Both the position numbers and the translations under genes were made by a program. Shown one piece after another: positions 56,501 to 64,000 of a stretch of DNA of 64,000 nt. Below the pieces are notes generated by a model. The model made no database searches, was not told where the DNA came from, and saw only the letters and a list, made by a program, of their open reading frames with translations. How positions within the stretch are numbered: position 1 is the stretch's first letter; each line of letters begins with the position of its first letter. The stretch is taken from positions 7,367,719-7,431,718 of the forward strand of contig CP036526.1 in NCBI GenBank assembly GCA_007741555.1, written 5' to 3'. The DNA is from Stieleria marina (GTDB lineage Bacteria; Planctomycetota; Planctomycetia; Pirellulales; Pirellulaceae).

Positions 56501-58699
56501 AAAAATGCCATCGCAAACCAAGAGACGCGGGTCTTGATCGAAAAGTACCCGATCGCAGAAGACCCTTTGCTGTGGCCGGGCCGGATCAATCGCGTCATGC
56601 GATCTTTCACCAACAACGAACAGCTTCGGTCGACCGTGCACCGACCTGTCATGCGGAGCAGCAACCCGGGCGAAACGATGCGCCGCATCGCAGAAACAGG
56701 ACCGATGGCTGACAGTTTAGCGAAGTCGCTCGAGGCGCTGACTGACTGCGCGGACGAATCAACGCTTCGCGAGTGGATGGCGAAACTGGATGACATAGAA
56801 GCAGACCTCACGCAGCTTCCAAGATTCTTGACCATCATGGAATCGCTCGCAGCCATGCCGCCTCAACTGTCTTGGTCAATGCGACGCTTGCCTCTGTCAA
56901 AAAACGAACTTGAATCTTCCATCGCCGACCGGACGTACCGTCGCGAACTCAGTCGGCATCCGGCAGCCGAATCGTACAACGGTGGCATGCGTTCGGCACA
57001 CGCAGCAAGACTGTCGGAACTGTACGAACAATGGCAATCGGCCAACAGCCAGCACGTCCTAGATTCCGTTGCAAGTCGTTTTTTAGAACACGTCGCACTC
57101 GCCGACGATTCCACTCCCACGACGCGTGAAGATCGGAATCAACGTCGCAGCTACAAAAAAGGCCGCCGCGAACTGGAGCATGAATTTGGCAAACAAATGC
57201 GTTTCAAGCCGATTCGCACGCTCCTGTCAAACGATTGCCGGCGTGTCATCACCGACCTGAAACCAATCTGGTTGATGAGTCCGTTAAGTGTTTCCGACAC
57301 ACTTCCCTTGGCTGACGATTTTGACGTCGTCATCTTTGACGAAGCCAGCCAAGTGACGCTCCAGGACGCCATTCCGTCGTTATGCCGTGGCAAACAGGTC
57401 GTGGTCGTGGGCGATCAAATGCAGTTGCCGCCGACGAACTTTTTCGCCGCCAAGAAAACCAGCAACGAAGAAGATGAGTTTACCTATCGCGATGACGATG
57501 GCGACGACATGAGCTACGACCTCTCGTCGGCAAGCTTCTTGGAATTCGCCAATCGAAATCTGGCGTCCACGATGCTAGGCTGGCACTACCGGAGTCGCAG
57601 CGAATCGCTAATCAGTTTTTCGAACTGGAGATTCTACGAAGGACGCCTCCTGACGGTTCCGGAAGAAAACCTAGCAATCGACCGAGAGGATGGCAGTCCG
57701 ATCGAAGACATCACCGGCGCGGATGATGCGTCCAAGATGCTTCGTGACCGGCCAATCAGCTTTCACTTTCTGAATCATGGATGCTACAACGACCGTCGCA
57801 ATCGCGCCGAAGCCGACCACATCGCCAGACTGGTGCGCAACCTTCTTTGCATGGAGGACACCGACTACCAGTCGCAGCGACTGCCTGCGAAACCAACGAT
57901 CGGGGTGATCGCGTTTTCGCAAGCTCAGCAATCCGAAATCGAATCCGCTCTGGCACGGTTGGCCGACGAGGATGCCGATTTCGCACGTCGGCTGGATGAA
58001 GAATCGGTACGTGAAGAAGACGGCCAGTTTGTTGGCTTGCTAGTCAAGAACCTTGAGAACATTCAAGGCGACGAACGCGACGTCGTGCTGCTAAGTGTTT
58101 GCTACGGCCCCGACACGACCGGTCGCACCCGAATGAATTTTGGTCCCATCAACAAGAGCGGTGGAGAGAAACGACTGAATGTTGCGTTCAGTCGCGCCAA
58201 GCACCACATGGCGATCATCACTAGCATGCGGCACTCCACGATCACCAATGATTACAACACCGGGGCCGCGGCACTGCGTGACTATTTGCGTTATGCAGAG
58301 GCGCACTGCAATGGCCAACACCAAGACGCCACGGCATTATTAAAAAGCTTGGCACACCCGCGACATGGCCAAAGCAACTCGCAGACGCCACCAAGCAGCC
58401 TTAAACAACAAATCGTCGCGGCATTGGAATCCAAGGGCTGGCAGGTAGACCAAGACGTCGGGCAAAGTCATTTCAGAATCGATTTAGCAATAATGAAACC
58501 GGGCGACAGCCAATATCGCTTGGGGATCTTACTGGATGACGCCAGCTACCGCACCGAAAACGTATTCGAACGTGATGTTCAACGGCCCAAACTGCTGAGC
58601 GCCTTTGGCTGGAGAATCACTCATCTGTTGGCCAAAGACTGGTACCACGATTCCAATCAAGAGCTCCAGCGCATCGTCAAACTAGGTGCTGGGCCTTAA
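53513..58699 (+). CDS. Giant DUF4011-type SF1 helicase with pseudokinase and nuclease-like ends
   Basis: A 1728-residue protein. Residues about 100-220 resemble a protein kinase C-lobe (YQSWEQLLGHHDPITDVFCLG) but lack an HRD/DFG pair. The DUF4011-like part follows (GLRKRLFDTTRRNRLLHFSP). The helicase has Walker A QGPPGTGKSQTI (K653), a long helical insert of about 600 residues, Walker B VIFDEASQVT (D1276-E1277), GDQMQLPPTNFF and LNVAFSRAKHHMAII (motif VI). The C-terminus resembles the MTES_1575/DUF3320 restriction-endonuclease-like fold (ESKGWQVDQDV, IDLAIM, RDVQRPKLLSAFGWRI); its usual E-x-D is L-x-D, so cleavage is uncertain. GTG is preceded by AAGGAG. Domain combinations like this occur in antiphage systems such as Mokosh. 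Confidence 0.88.
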   Translation: MNRPTKESPTKTIDQLIDTALADSGLPTDDVVSALLPLIRQAIDAHAHGKVAPLQGIERLKVDSGHLFFNQSDLQPIRIEIAKVQNAWRSDASSLEVIDEIRSVPGNLQVNGDVAPADAAVLSPVFVNGYQSWEQLLGHHDPITDVFCLGQILASLACGLDFCNLDDVKKFASARKNLFTIAPKLHPVVAQIIFQTTQLHRDQRIHDLGQVASTLENYRDASVGIEFDPELSTTGLPGAESNDSTKSELILRGLRKRLFDTTRRNRLLHFSPTMATINLTQASIPLSLDPENIDRKKLLLADDALLKKLGDGKTVLLNRTIDFQEVLYAPNVLDRIITDDRRDRAEYGFGGLRMAMAFLNWSNIKVQPAEHYHSPLVLVSVSLKKKKGVRDKYYLEAVEDEAEVNPVLRHQMQQLYAIELPEKIPLQAGAIQDLAAQLKQKISQSDASIQLDVVDRPQIALIHDKAQKRLQLYKKRARVSGRGVRHFGDLQYSYDPANYHPLGIRIFERLVRHPETQLEAITRRHAAPRRQNMVPDETEPTAAKTLYRWKEGGTGNPYHWQVDLCNITLASFKYRRMSLVRDYDAMIADPIDNGPFEALFSASSIEPNRNQPEQLSVTDRVDVVACDPTQAYTIAEARQGTNYIVQGPPGTGKSQTITNLIADFVAREKRVLFVCEKRAAIDVVYARLKAVGLGPAACLIHDAQGDKKEFIVDLKLTYESFLARDSRAGMEQRTSLTQKIRTELACLENVNELMRQRLDSAGMSLEDLLDQCLKLRDDLPQLSALQAEQLPDYADWLANQSHIDAVKEKLALLHPQASLASQPLALLRPSLASQPQPLAAIQSHVSAAKRSLNAIQKRFAAAGLPDEAWQTIQHVQQAVEYTDAAAPLAAAGLMQTIELGNKITPKLNKRVRRLQQLRDHAEQAAAKNTHWKEKLSPEDTDAALEVVTHLEGRVSRFLKPTWWRLRSVLKRSYQLSAHAVRPKWLTLLKQLQVEHAKNAIANQETRVLIEKYPIAEDPLLWPGRINRVMRSFTNNEQLRSTVHRPVMRSSNPGETMRRIAETGPMADSLAKSLEALTDCADESTLREWMAKLDDIEADLTQLPRFLTIMESLAAMPPQLSWSMRRLPLSKNELESSIADRTYRRELSRHPAAESYNGGMRSAHAARLSELYEQWQSANSQHVLDSVASRFLEHVALADDSTPTTREDRNQRRSYKKGRRELEHEFGKQMRFKPIRTLLSNDCRRVITDLKPIWLMSPLSVSDTLPLADDFDVVIFDEASQVTLQDAIPSLCRGKQVVVVGDQMQLPPTNFFAAKKTSNEEDEFTYRDDDGDDMSYDLSSASFLEFANRNLASTMLGWHYRSRSESLISFSNWRFYEGRLLTVPEENLAIDREDGSPIEDITGADDASKMLRDRPISFHFLNHGCYNDRRNRAEADHIARLVRNLLCMEDTDYQSQRLPAKPTIGVIAFSQAQQSEIESALARLADEDADFARRLDEESVREEDGQFVGLLVKNLENIQGDERDVVLLSVCYGPDTTGRTRMNFGPINKSGGEKRLNVAFSRAKHHMAIITSMRHSTITNDYNTGAAALRDYLRYAEAHCNGQHQDATALLKSLAHPRHGQSNSQTPPSSLKQQIVAALESKGWQVDQDVGQSHFRIDLAIMKPGDSQYRLGILLDDASYRTENVFERDVQRPKLLSAFGWRITHLLAKDWYHDSNQELQRIVKLGAGP

Positions 58700-58732
58700 G
58701 TACTGCGCCGAAAAAAAGTACTACGCCGAAAA
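58699..58732. repeat. Two 16-nt near-perfect direct repeats before gyrA
   Basis: AGTACTGCGCCGAAAA (58699-58714) and AGTACTACGCCGAAAA (58717-58732) differ at one base with an 18-base period, just after the helicase stop. They could be a regulator site. Confidence 0.55.
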
Positions 58733-59122
58733 CTGCGATCCGTAAAACCGAGCCAGTCGGCCCGGAATGCTACAGCCAGCGGTTTCAGCTGCCCCTGGTC
58801 TCTTGGGCGACTGACTGCGCGTTCCGATTGCAGTTCGGGCGGGCGTGAATCCAAACGCGACGGCACCGTTTTGTCACGCCTATTCAGGCCCGATTGCGAA
58901 GCGATGGGCAGCGGAAAACATCGCAATCTCAAACACGCTGCTGCCAGTACGCTGCCAACGATTCCCGGAGTGCAAAAAACGTCGCTTTTTACGGGCGATT
59001 GCGACTTCCGGTTGACGCCTGGGGTCGTTGTGGTTTGCTCCTCAAAAGGATAGAATTCGGGCTTGGTTTTTACTGCAAATGACGGGCTATTTTTGGCCAT
59101 TGCGACCAGCTAGGAAACGACC
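58733..59122. other. Upstream region of gyrA
   Basis: About 390 bases without a credible plus-strand gene. A 134-residue frame on the minus strand covers most of it but is Arg/Ser/Pro-rich and judged spurious. The gyrA promoter probably lies here. AGGAAA at 59112-59117 is the gyrA ribosome-binding site and fixes the TTG start at 59123. Confidence 0.55.
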
Positions 59123-62002
59123 TTGGCAGACGACGAAAACGAAGAAAACGGCGAAGAAGAAGGCACCAATGGCGAAGGTGAAGGCCAAGGTGGTTCTGGC
59201 GGCAACGGAGCCACTGACGGTGACTCTCGCGGTGGATCAGGCGGCGGCGGTGAAATGATCAACGTCGGCGGTGATAGCGGCGGTTTTGGCGCGTTCCGAA
59301 TGATCGATCTGCCGATCGAAGACGAACTTCGCGATAGCTACCTGACTTACGCCATGAGCGTGATTGTCAGCCGAGCATTGCCGGACGTTCGCGACGGTTT
59401 GAAACCTTCGCAGCGACGAATCCTTGTCGCGATGAATGACTTGAACCTGACGCCGGGTGCCAAGCGAGTCAAATGTGCAAAAATTTCGGGTGACACTTCG
59501 GGTAACTATCACCCACACGGTGAAAGTGTTATCTACCCGACGCTAGTTCGGATGGCCCAAGAATGGAACCTGCGTCGATTGCTGATCGACAAACAAGGTA
59601 ACTTCGGTAGCGTTGCCGGCCTCCCACCCGCTGCGATGCGATATACGGAAGCTCGCTTGAGTCCAGTCGCGGCGGCGATGCTGGAAGACCTGAAGCTAGA
59701 CACCGTCGATTACATCCCGACTTATGACGAAGCGCGTACCGAACCCACGGTTCTGCCTAGTAAGTTTCCGAACCTGCTGATCAACGGTTCCGGTGGTATC
59801 GCCGTCGGCATGGCCACCAGTATTCCGCCGCACAATCCAACCGAGATTTGCGACGCGATCATCAAACTGGTGGATGAACCAGAAACGTCAAACGAAGCTC
59901 TGTTTGACATCGTGCCTGGGCCGGACTTCCCGACCGGCGGCATCATCTGTGGTCGCGCGGGAATCCGTCGTGGCTACAAGACCGGTCGCAGCACGATCAT
60001 CGTGCGCGCCAAGTGCTCGATCGAAGAGATGAAGGGCAATCGGTCGCGGATCATCGTCCACGAGATCCCTTATCAGCAGTACCGTGACCGCGTGGTCGAA
60101 AAGATCGCGATGCTGGTCAACACGGACAAGATCAAGGGCATTTCGGGCATCCGCGACGAGAGTGACTTGAAAGAGCCCGTGCGTTTGGTCATCGAACTCA
60201 AACGCAACGAAGACCCTGACGTCATCCTGAATCAGCTGTATCAGTTTTCGCCGCTGCAGGACACGTTCTCGCTGATCTTCTTGGCCTTGGTGGACGGCAA
60301 GCCACGCGAGTTGACGCTCAAAGAAATCTTGATGGAGTTCATCCGTCACCGCGTCAATGTGATCCGCCGGCGGACGCAATTCTTGCTTGCCAAAGCGCGC
60401 CGACGAAAGCACTCAGTCGAGGGCCTGCTGCTGGCTCTTGCCAACATCGACGAGATCATCAAAACGATCCGCACCAGTCGCACGCAACCCGAAGCCAAAG
60501 AGCGGCTGATGGGCATTCAGTGTCCTGCTTCGATGATGGAGCGAGCTCTGGGCGATGTTGGATTCAAACAGTTCCAGCTAGAACGCGGCGAATCAGACAC
60601 CTACACGCTGACCAGTGTGCAGTCCGACGAAATCCTCCGCATGCGTCTGGGCCAGTTGGTCAACCTGGAACAAGAAAAACTGCAAGGCGAACACGCAGTC
60701 CTGCTTGAAGAGATCATCGATTACCTGGACATTCTGGGCGATCCGAAACGCATCTACGCCATGATCCGTGAGGACTTGGAAGACATCAAACGCCGGTTTG
60801 GTGACAAGCGTCGCACCGAAATCAGTATGGAGGAGATCGGCAATATCGACCTGGAAGACCTGATCACCGAAGAAACGATGGTCGTTTCGATCAGTCACCA
60901 AGGCTATATCAAACGGACTCCGTCGAGCGTTTACAACACGCAAAAACGCGGCGGCAAAGGTCTCAAGGGTGCCAAGACGGACGGCGAAGATCCGATCGAA
61001 CACTTGTTTGTCGCCAGCACGCACGCTTACTTGCTGTTCTTAACGACCGCCGGCAAAGTGCGTTGGCAAAAGGTTTACGACTTGCCGCAATTGGCTCGCG
61101 ATGCCAAAGGCCGTGCGATCGTGAACCTATTGAGCTTGGAGCCAGACGAAAAAATCGCCGAGTGCTTGGCCGTCCGTGACTTCAATCAGGAAGGCCACTA
61201 CGTCGTGATGGCAACGCGTAGTGGTTTGGTCAAGAAAACTCCCCTGGAAGCCTACAGCCGCCCCAAACGTGGCGGAATCATCGCGATCAAATTGCGTGAA
61301 GGCGACGAACTTGTCGGCGCAAAAGTAGTTGGCCCCGGCGATGAGGTCATCCTGGTGACGGCGTCCGGCATGGCGATCCGGTTCCGTGAATCGGATTCGC
61401 GGCCGATGGGTCGTAACACGTCCGGCGTAAAAGGCATTTCTTTGGTCGGAGACGATCATGTGGTTGGAATGGTTGTCGCCGACCCCGGCGCAACGCTGCT
61501 GACTGTTTGCGAAAAGGGTTACGGCAAACGAACGTTCTTTGGCCCCAACGCCGGTGATGGCGACGATTCATCCGAAGACGAAACGAGCTCCAGCGCTAAG
61601 TACCGTACGCAGAAACGAGGCGGCAAGGGACTTCGCGATATCCGCACGAGTGATCGAAACGGCCCAGTGATTGGGATTGCCCGCGTAGCCGACGAGGACG
61701 AAGTCTTCATGATGACTGCGAAAGGCAAAATCCAGCGGATCGCCGCGTCCGACATCAGCACGATTGGACGGAACACTCAAGGCGTCCGGATCATGAACGT
61801 CGATGAAGGCGATAGCTTGATCGCGATCGTTCGTGCCCCTGCCGAAGAAGAATCCGAAGAGGAAGCAGGCGCGACGACCACTGGCGACGCAGAACCGGCA
61901 GCTGTGACCGATTCGACCGCGACCGATGCAACTGACGAAGCTGAATCAAGCGATGACGCCGATTCGGGCAACGACGCAGACGCATCCGCCGATCAGGAAT
62001 AG
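59123..62002 (+). CDS. gyrA: DNA gyrase subunit A
   Basis: The DNA-cleaving subunit of gyrase, 959 residues. TTG at 59123 is supported by AGGAAA six bases upstream. An acidic and glycine-rich tail of about 55 residues precedes [20 protein letters not shown]. The catalytic tyrosine is Y174 ([10 protein letters not shown]). The quinolone region reads [10 protein letters not shown]. The C-terminal DNA-wrapping domain has two GyrA-box sequences, Q-K-R-G-G-K-G at residues 607-613 and 830-836, and ends in an acidic Glu/Ala/Asp tail. It is gyrA, not parC, by the GyrA boxes. Confidence 0.96.
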   Translation: MADDENEENGEEEGTNGEGEGQGGSGGNGATDGDSRGGSGGGGEMINVGGDSGGFGAFRMIDLPIEDELRDSYLTYAMSVIVSRALPDVRDGLKPSQRRILVAMNDLNLTPGAKRVKCAKISGDTSGNYHPHGESVIYPTLVRMAQEWNLRRLLIDKQGNFGSVAGLPPAAMRYTEARLSPVAAAMLEDLKLDTVDYIPTYDEARTEPTVLPSKFPNLLINGSGGIAVGMATSIPPHNPTEICDAIIKLVDEPETSNEALFDIVPGPDFPTGGIICGRAGIRRGYKTGRSTIIVRAKCSIEEMKGNRSRIIVHEIPYQQYRDRVVEKIAMLVNTDKIKGISGIRDESDLKEPVRLVIELKRNEDPDVILNQLYQFSPLQDTFSLIFLALVDGKPRELTLKEILMEFIRHRVNVIRRRTQFLLAKARRRKHSVEGLLLALANIDEIIKTIRTSRTQPEAKERLMGIQCPASMMERALGDVGFKQFQLERGESDTYTLTSVQSDEILRMRLGQLVNLEQEKLQGEHAVLLEEIIDYLDILGDPKRIYAMIREDLEDIKRRFGDKRRTEISMEEIGNIDLEDLITEETMVVSISHQGYIKRTPSSVYNTQKRGGKGLKGAKTDGEDPIEHLFVASTHAYLLFLTTAGKVRWQKVYDLPQLARDAKGRAIVNLLSLEPDEKIAECLAVRDFNQEGHYVVMATRSGLVKKTPLEAYSRPKRGGIIAIKLREGDELVGAKVVGPGDEVILVTASGMAIRFRESDSRPMGRNTSGVKGISLVGDDHVVGMVVADPGATLLTVCEKGYGKRTFFGPNAGDGDDSSEDETSSSAKYRTQKRGGKGLRDIRTSDRNGPVIGIARVADEDEVFMMTAKGKIQRIAASDISTIGRNTQGVRIMNVDEGDSLIAIVRAPAEEESEEEAGATTTGDAEPAAVTDSTATDATDEAESSDDADSGNDADASADQE

Positions 62003-62049
62003 GGGCGTCTGGAATTCCCGGCGGATACGCCGGACCATGGCAAACACGA

Positions 62050-62083
62050 GAAGGCTACCGCAACTTTGGTTGCGGTAGCCTTC
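62050..62083. terminator. Terminator between gyrA and the RTX gene
   Basis: A 15-bp perfect stem GAAGGCTACCGCAAC / GTTGCGGTAGCCTTC with loop TTTG. It could end both gyrA and the convergent RTX gene. It lacks a long T-run. Confidence 0.8.
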
Positions 62084-62151
62084 AGCCGTTAACTCCCTAA
62101 GGAGTATCTCTTTCAAACGCTGTTTCCAAGCGTCAATGCGGAACACTCGCC

Positions 62152-63171
62152 CTACGCGTCGATGAACACGTCGTACTTATCGAATACGAACAGATCCAGT
62201 TCGTTGCGATCATCCGTAATTTCGTCTTTACGAGCATCGAAAGCGTCGACTGAAGAGTGAATGAATCCCTTCAAGTTGTCGTAACGATCGTTCACCGATT
62301 CATCGGTGTTCCAGACTGACATCAGCTTGTCTAACGCTTCGGTGTCATTGTCGATGTCGGTTGACCCGGTGATGACAAAGTCCTCTCCCGAACCGCCGTT
62401 GATCTTGTCAGCGTCGCGTCCACCGATGATGACGTCGTTGCCTGAGTGACCGCGAAGATCATCTTTGCCACTGCCGCCGACCAAGATATCGTCGCCACTC
62501 CAAGCTGACAGATAGTCATTGCCTGAACCGCCGTCGAGCAAATCGTCGCCTTTCCATCCGTAGATCTTGTCGTTGCCGCTGTCGCCGAATAGCTCGTCGT
62601 TACCGTCATGACCTTTCAGCGTGTCATTGCCACCGTTGCCGTGGATGATGTCGTCGCCTTTGTAGCCCGACAGGTAGTCGTTGCCATCTCCGCCCGCTAA
62701 CACGTCATTGCCGTACCAGCCACGAAGATCGTCGTTGCCGTCTCCGCCGTCCAGCACATCGTCGCCATAGTCGCCGTGGAGCTCATCGTTGCCAGACCGT
62801 CCCTGCAACGTGTCGTTGTCGGGACCGCCATGAAAGACGTCGGTCTTGCTGCCGCCAATCAGCGTGTCATTTCCGTTGTTACCGTAAGCAACGGATGCCA
62901 AGCGAGTGCTGTTGACAAAAGTGTCGTCGCCGTCGCCACCTACAAAGGATAAAGACTTGACGTCGTTCCAAGCGAATTCGATCTTTTCGTCACCATTTTG
63001 GACGGTGATGGTTTTACGACTTTCGGAGACCTCTACGACATCGCCGTCATCCGTACCAACGATTTCCAATACGCCAGTGTCGGAGAGACCGATATCAGCG
63101 GCGAGAAGTTTTTTTGCTTCGAGCGATTGGATGGTGAGTTTGCGATACACGTTAACGATCACTTTCGTCAT
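62152..63171 (-). CDS. RTX-type calcium-binding repeat protein
   Basis: A 339-residue secreted protein. The N-terminus has VYRKLTIQSLEAKKLLAADI, a variant of the planctomycete LExRxLLAA motif that precedes extracellular domains. A short beta-rich section follows, then about 14 nonapeptide RTX repeats with G-G-x-G-x-D, such as GGDGNDDLRGWYGNDVLAGG and GGSGNDYLSAWSGDDILVGG, that form a calcium-binding beta-roll. The C-terminal 80 residues are acidic. No toxin domain is seen. Its function may be structural or adhesive. Confidence 0.88.
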   Translation of the reverse strand: MTKVIVNVYRKLTIQSLEAKKLLAADIGLSDTGVLEIVGTDDGDVVEVSESRKTITVQNGDEKIEFAWNDVKSLSFVGGDGDDTFVNSTRLASVAYGNNGNDTLIGGSKTDVFHGGPDNDTLQGRSGNDELHGDYGDDVLDGGDGNDDLRGWYGNDVLAGGDGNDYLSGYKGDDIIHGNGGNDTLKGHDGNDELFGDSGNDKIYGWKGDDLLDGGSGNDYLSAWSGDDILVGGSGKDDLRGHSGNDVIIGGRDADKINGGSGEDFVITGSTDIDNDTEALDKLMSVWNTDESVNDRYDNLKGFIHSSVDAFDARKDEITDDRNELDLFVFDKYDVFIDA

Positions 63172-63642
63172 TTGATGACTGAAGTGTCCGGCGACCAGGC
63201 TGTCTCAAAGGAGACCCACGGCTTTGCGTCCCATTCTCGCGAACGGTTTGCATGTCAGACAAAGGGAAAAGATTAGATTTGAAAAGGAGCCGGCCAATCG
63301 AATGATGGCCGCTCATCAGAAACCTATGACAGGTTTTCCCTCAATGACGGATTTTTTCGCAAAAAGAACTGCGAACTTCCTACCGCGCCCTGTTTTGTGT
63401 GCTTCCCTGTTGAGCCAAACAAACCAGCGTTGCTTTTTCGCAACCTGGAAGCGTCAAGTGCATTGATTTGGTTCACAAATCCAGACTTTAGCAGGGCCAA
63501 AGTCTGCCCTCCCGACTGATGGCAGAGCGGAGCCTATCAGCCGTTGGTGCATACTGATGTCATCGACGAAGCAATTTCGATGTGCGCGCTGATGCAGAAG
63601 GGGGGGGGAGTGCCGATTCAGAATGCGTCGACTGAAATCGCG
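63172..63642. other. Intergenic region with poly-G tract
   Basis: About 470 bases upstream of the RTX gene and downstream of the partial coiled-coil gene. No credible gene is seen; short frames lack a recognisable product or ribosome-binding site. A run of nine G residues is present at 63600-63608. The RTX promoter is expected on the left side. Confidence 0.5.
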
Positions 63643-64000
63643 TTAGATTTCGTCTTCCGCTAGCGGTTCATCTTGCAGTTCATCGATGCGGCGACGCAAC
63701 TTTGAAACATCGGCTGCCAATCGTACAACAAGCTGCTTGAGGTCATCTTTGCTCAAAGCATCTAGCACTGATTCGGAAACGATGACGATCTCTTTGTCCG
63801 GTTCGCCAGCTTCGTCCCTGGAACTCGCGTTGCTTTCGTCCTCATCTCCCCAAGATTTCAGAATACGCCGAATGCTAACGATCTGTTCCTGCACGCCAGG
63901 CATGGATGGATGCCGGCTTCCTAAAGTCGCCTCTGCATAACGCAAGCGTTTGAGCTGAGCGACCAGTTCCATGCCGCGTTCGGTCAGCAATGCCGAAGCC
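63643..64000 (-). CDS. Partial coiled-coil protein of unknown function
   Basis: The frame continues past the right edge, so the start lies outside the window; the TTG at 63990 is only an internal codon. The visible 119 residues contain a helix (ERGMELVAQLKRLRYAEATL), then LGSRHPSMPGVQEQIVSIRR, a pattern seen in coiled-coil segments of polysaccharide chain-length proteins and other envelope proteins, and an acidic section. The C-terminal helix (LLRR-like, LAADVSKLRRRIDELQ) is also coiled-coil. Function unknown. Confidence 0.65.
   Translation of the reverse strand, partial: ASALLTERGMELVAQLKRLRYAEATLGSRHPSMPGVQEQIVSIRRILKSWGDEDESNASSRDEAGEPDKEIVIVSESVLDALSKDDLKQLVVRLAADVSKLRRRIDELQDEPLAEDEI

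Noticed and set aside
58696-59100. 134-residue minus-strand frame before gyrA
   Set aside because: Its Arg/Ser/Pro-rich composition, lack of a ribosome-binding site and position in a gyrA upstream region suggest a chance frame.
63600-63608. Phase-variable poly-G tract
   Set aside because: Nine G residues could vary, but the tract lies in an intergenic gap with no gene or promoter clearly affected.
1-64000. CRISPR arrays, insertion sequences, integrases, prophage genes
   Set aside because: No regularly spaced repeats, transposase, integrase or phage structural genes were seen on either strand.

Overview
The window looks like a chromosome segment from a planctomycete of the Pirellulales / Rhodopirellula type. 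This rests on several family traits seen together: two formylglycine-type sulfatases, a DUF1559 prepilin-like protein followed by a tiny lipoprotein, a DUF1080 (3-keto-disaccharide hydrolase-like) secreted protein, an RTX protein with an LEAKKLLAA N-terminus, FG-GAP secreted repeats, moderate GC content, many GTG/TTG starts and weak Shine-Dalgarno sites. The taxonomic call is inference. No rRNA, tRNA, CRISPR array, insertion sequence or integrase was recognised.

Layout. 1-9.5 kb: end of a secreted HEAT-like protein, sulfatase, DoxX-like membrane protein, DUF4262 protein, then on the minus strand an iduronate-2-sulfatase-like enzyme, a Gfo/Idh/MocA oxidoreductase, an ankyrin protein and an NRDE/TANGO2-like protein. 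9.8-15.3 kb: a small FliN/SpoA protein, a detached ribosomal cluster rplA-rplJ-rplL (minus), a pterin dehydratase, rpmG and recJ. 15.3-24.5 kb (minus): lipoprotein, ArgE-like deacylase, proline-rich J-like membrane protein, coaX overlapping obg, and two exported proteins of unknown function. 24.5-31.6 kb: a long non-coding leader, an unusual sigma factor, a response regulator fused to an anti-sigma-like ATPase fold, an aldo/keto reductase, a sugar isomerase-like protein, a secreted repeat protein and a Trm112-like protein. 31.9-38.8 kb: DUF1559 protein and lipoprotein, proC, and an arginine cluster argB - argD-like - argF followed by rph. 38.9-48 kb: FG-GAP protein, tdk, DUF1080 protein, yaaA, birA, zinc-ribbon membrane protein, moaA, and a uronate-type SDR with a KDG-kinase-like PfkB protein. 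48-64 kb: class C beta-lactamase-like hydrolase, CbbX-type AAA protein, MOSC protein, a translationally coupled M48 peptidase / giant DUF4011-type helicase pair, gyrA, an RTX protein and a partial coiled-coil gene.

Most of the window is housekeeping and carbohydrate metabolism. The most interesting parts are: (1) the M48 peptidase plus pseudokinase-helicase-nuclease pair at 52.2-58.7 kb, which resembles a defence or nucleic-acid surveillance module; (2) a multi-hairpin leader of about 235 nt in front of a sigma factor that carries several extra helix-turn-helix modules; (3) an ArgD homologue between argB and argF that has lost the PLP-binding lysine; (4) a perfect-period 13-nt triple repeat occupying the rplJ ribosome-binding region; and (5) an Obg GTPase whose G4 motif is TKSE instead of NKxD.

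Start codons were chosen from signal peptides, family N-termini and Shine-Dalgarno matches. Where these disagree, the entry says so.
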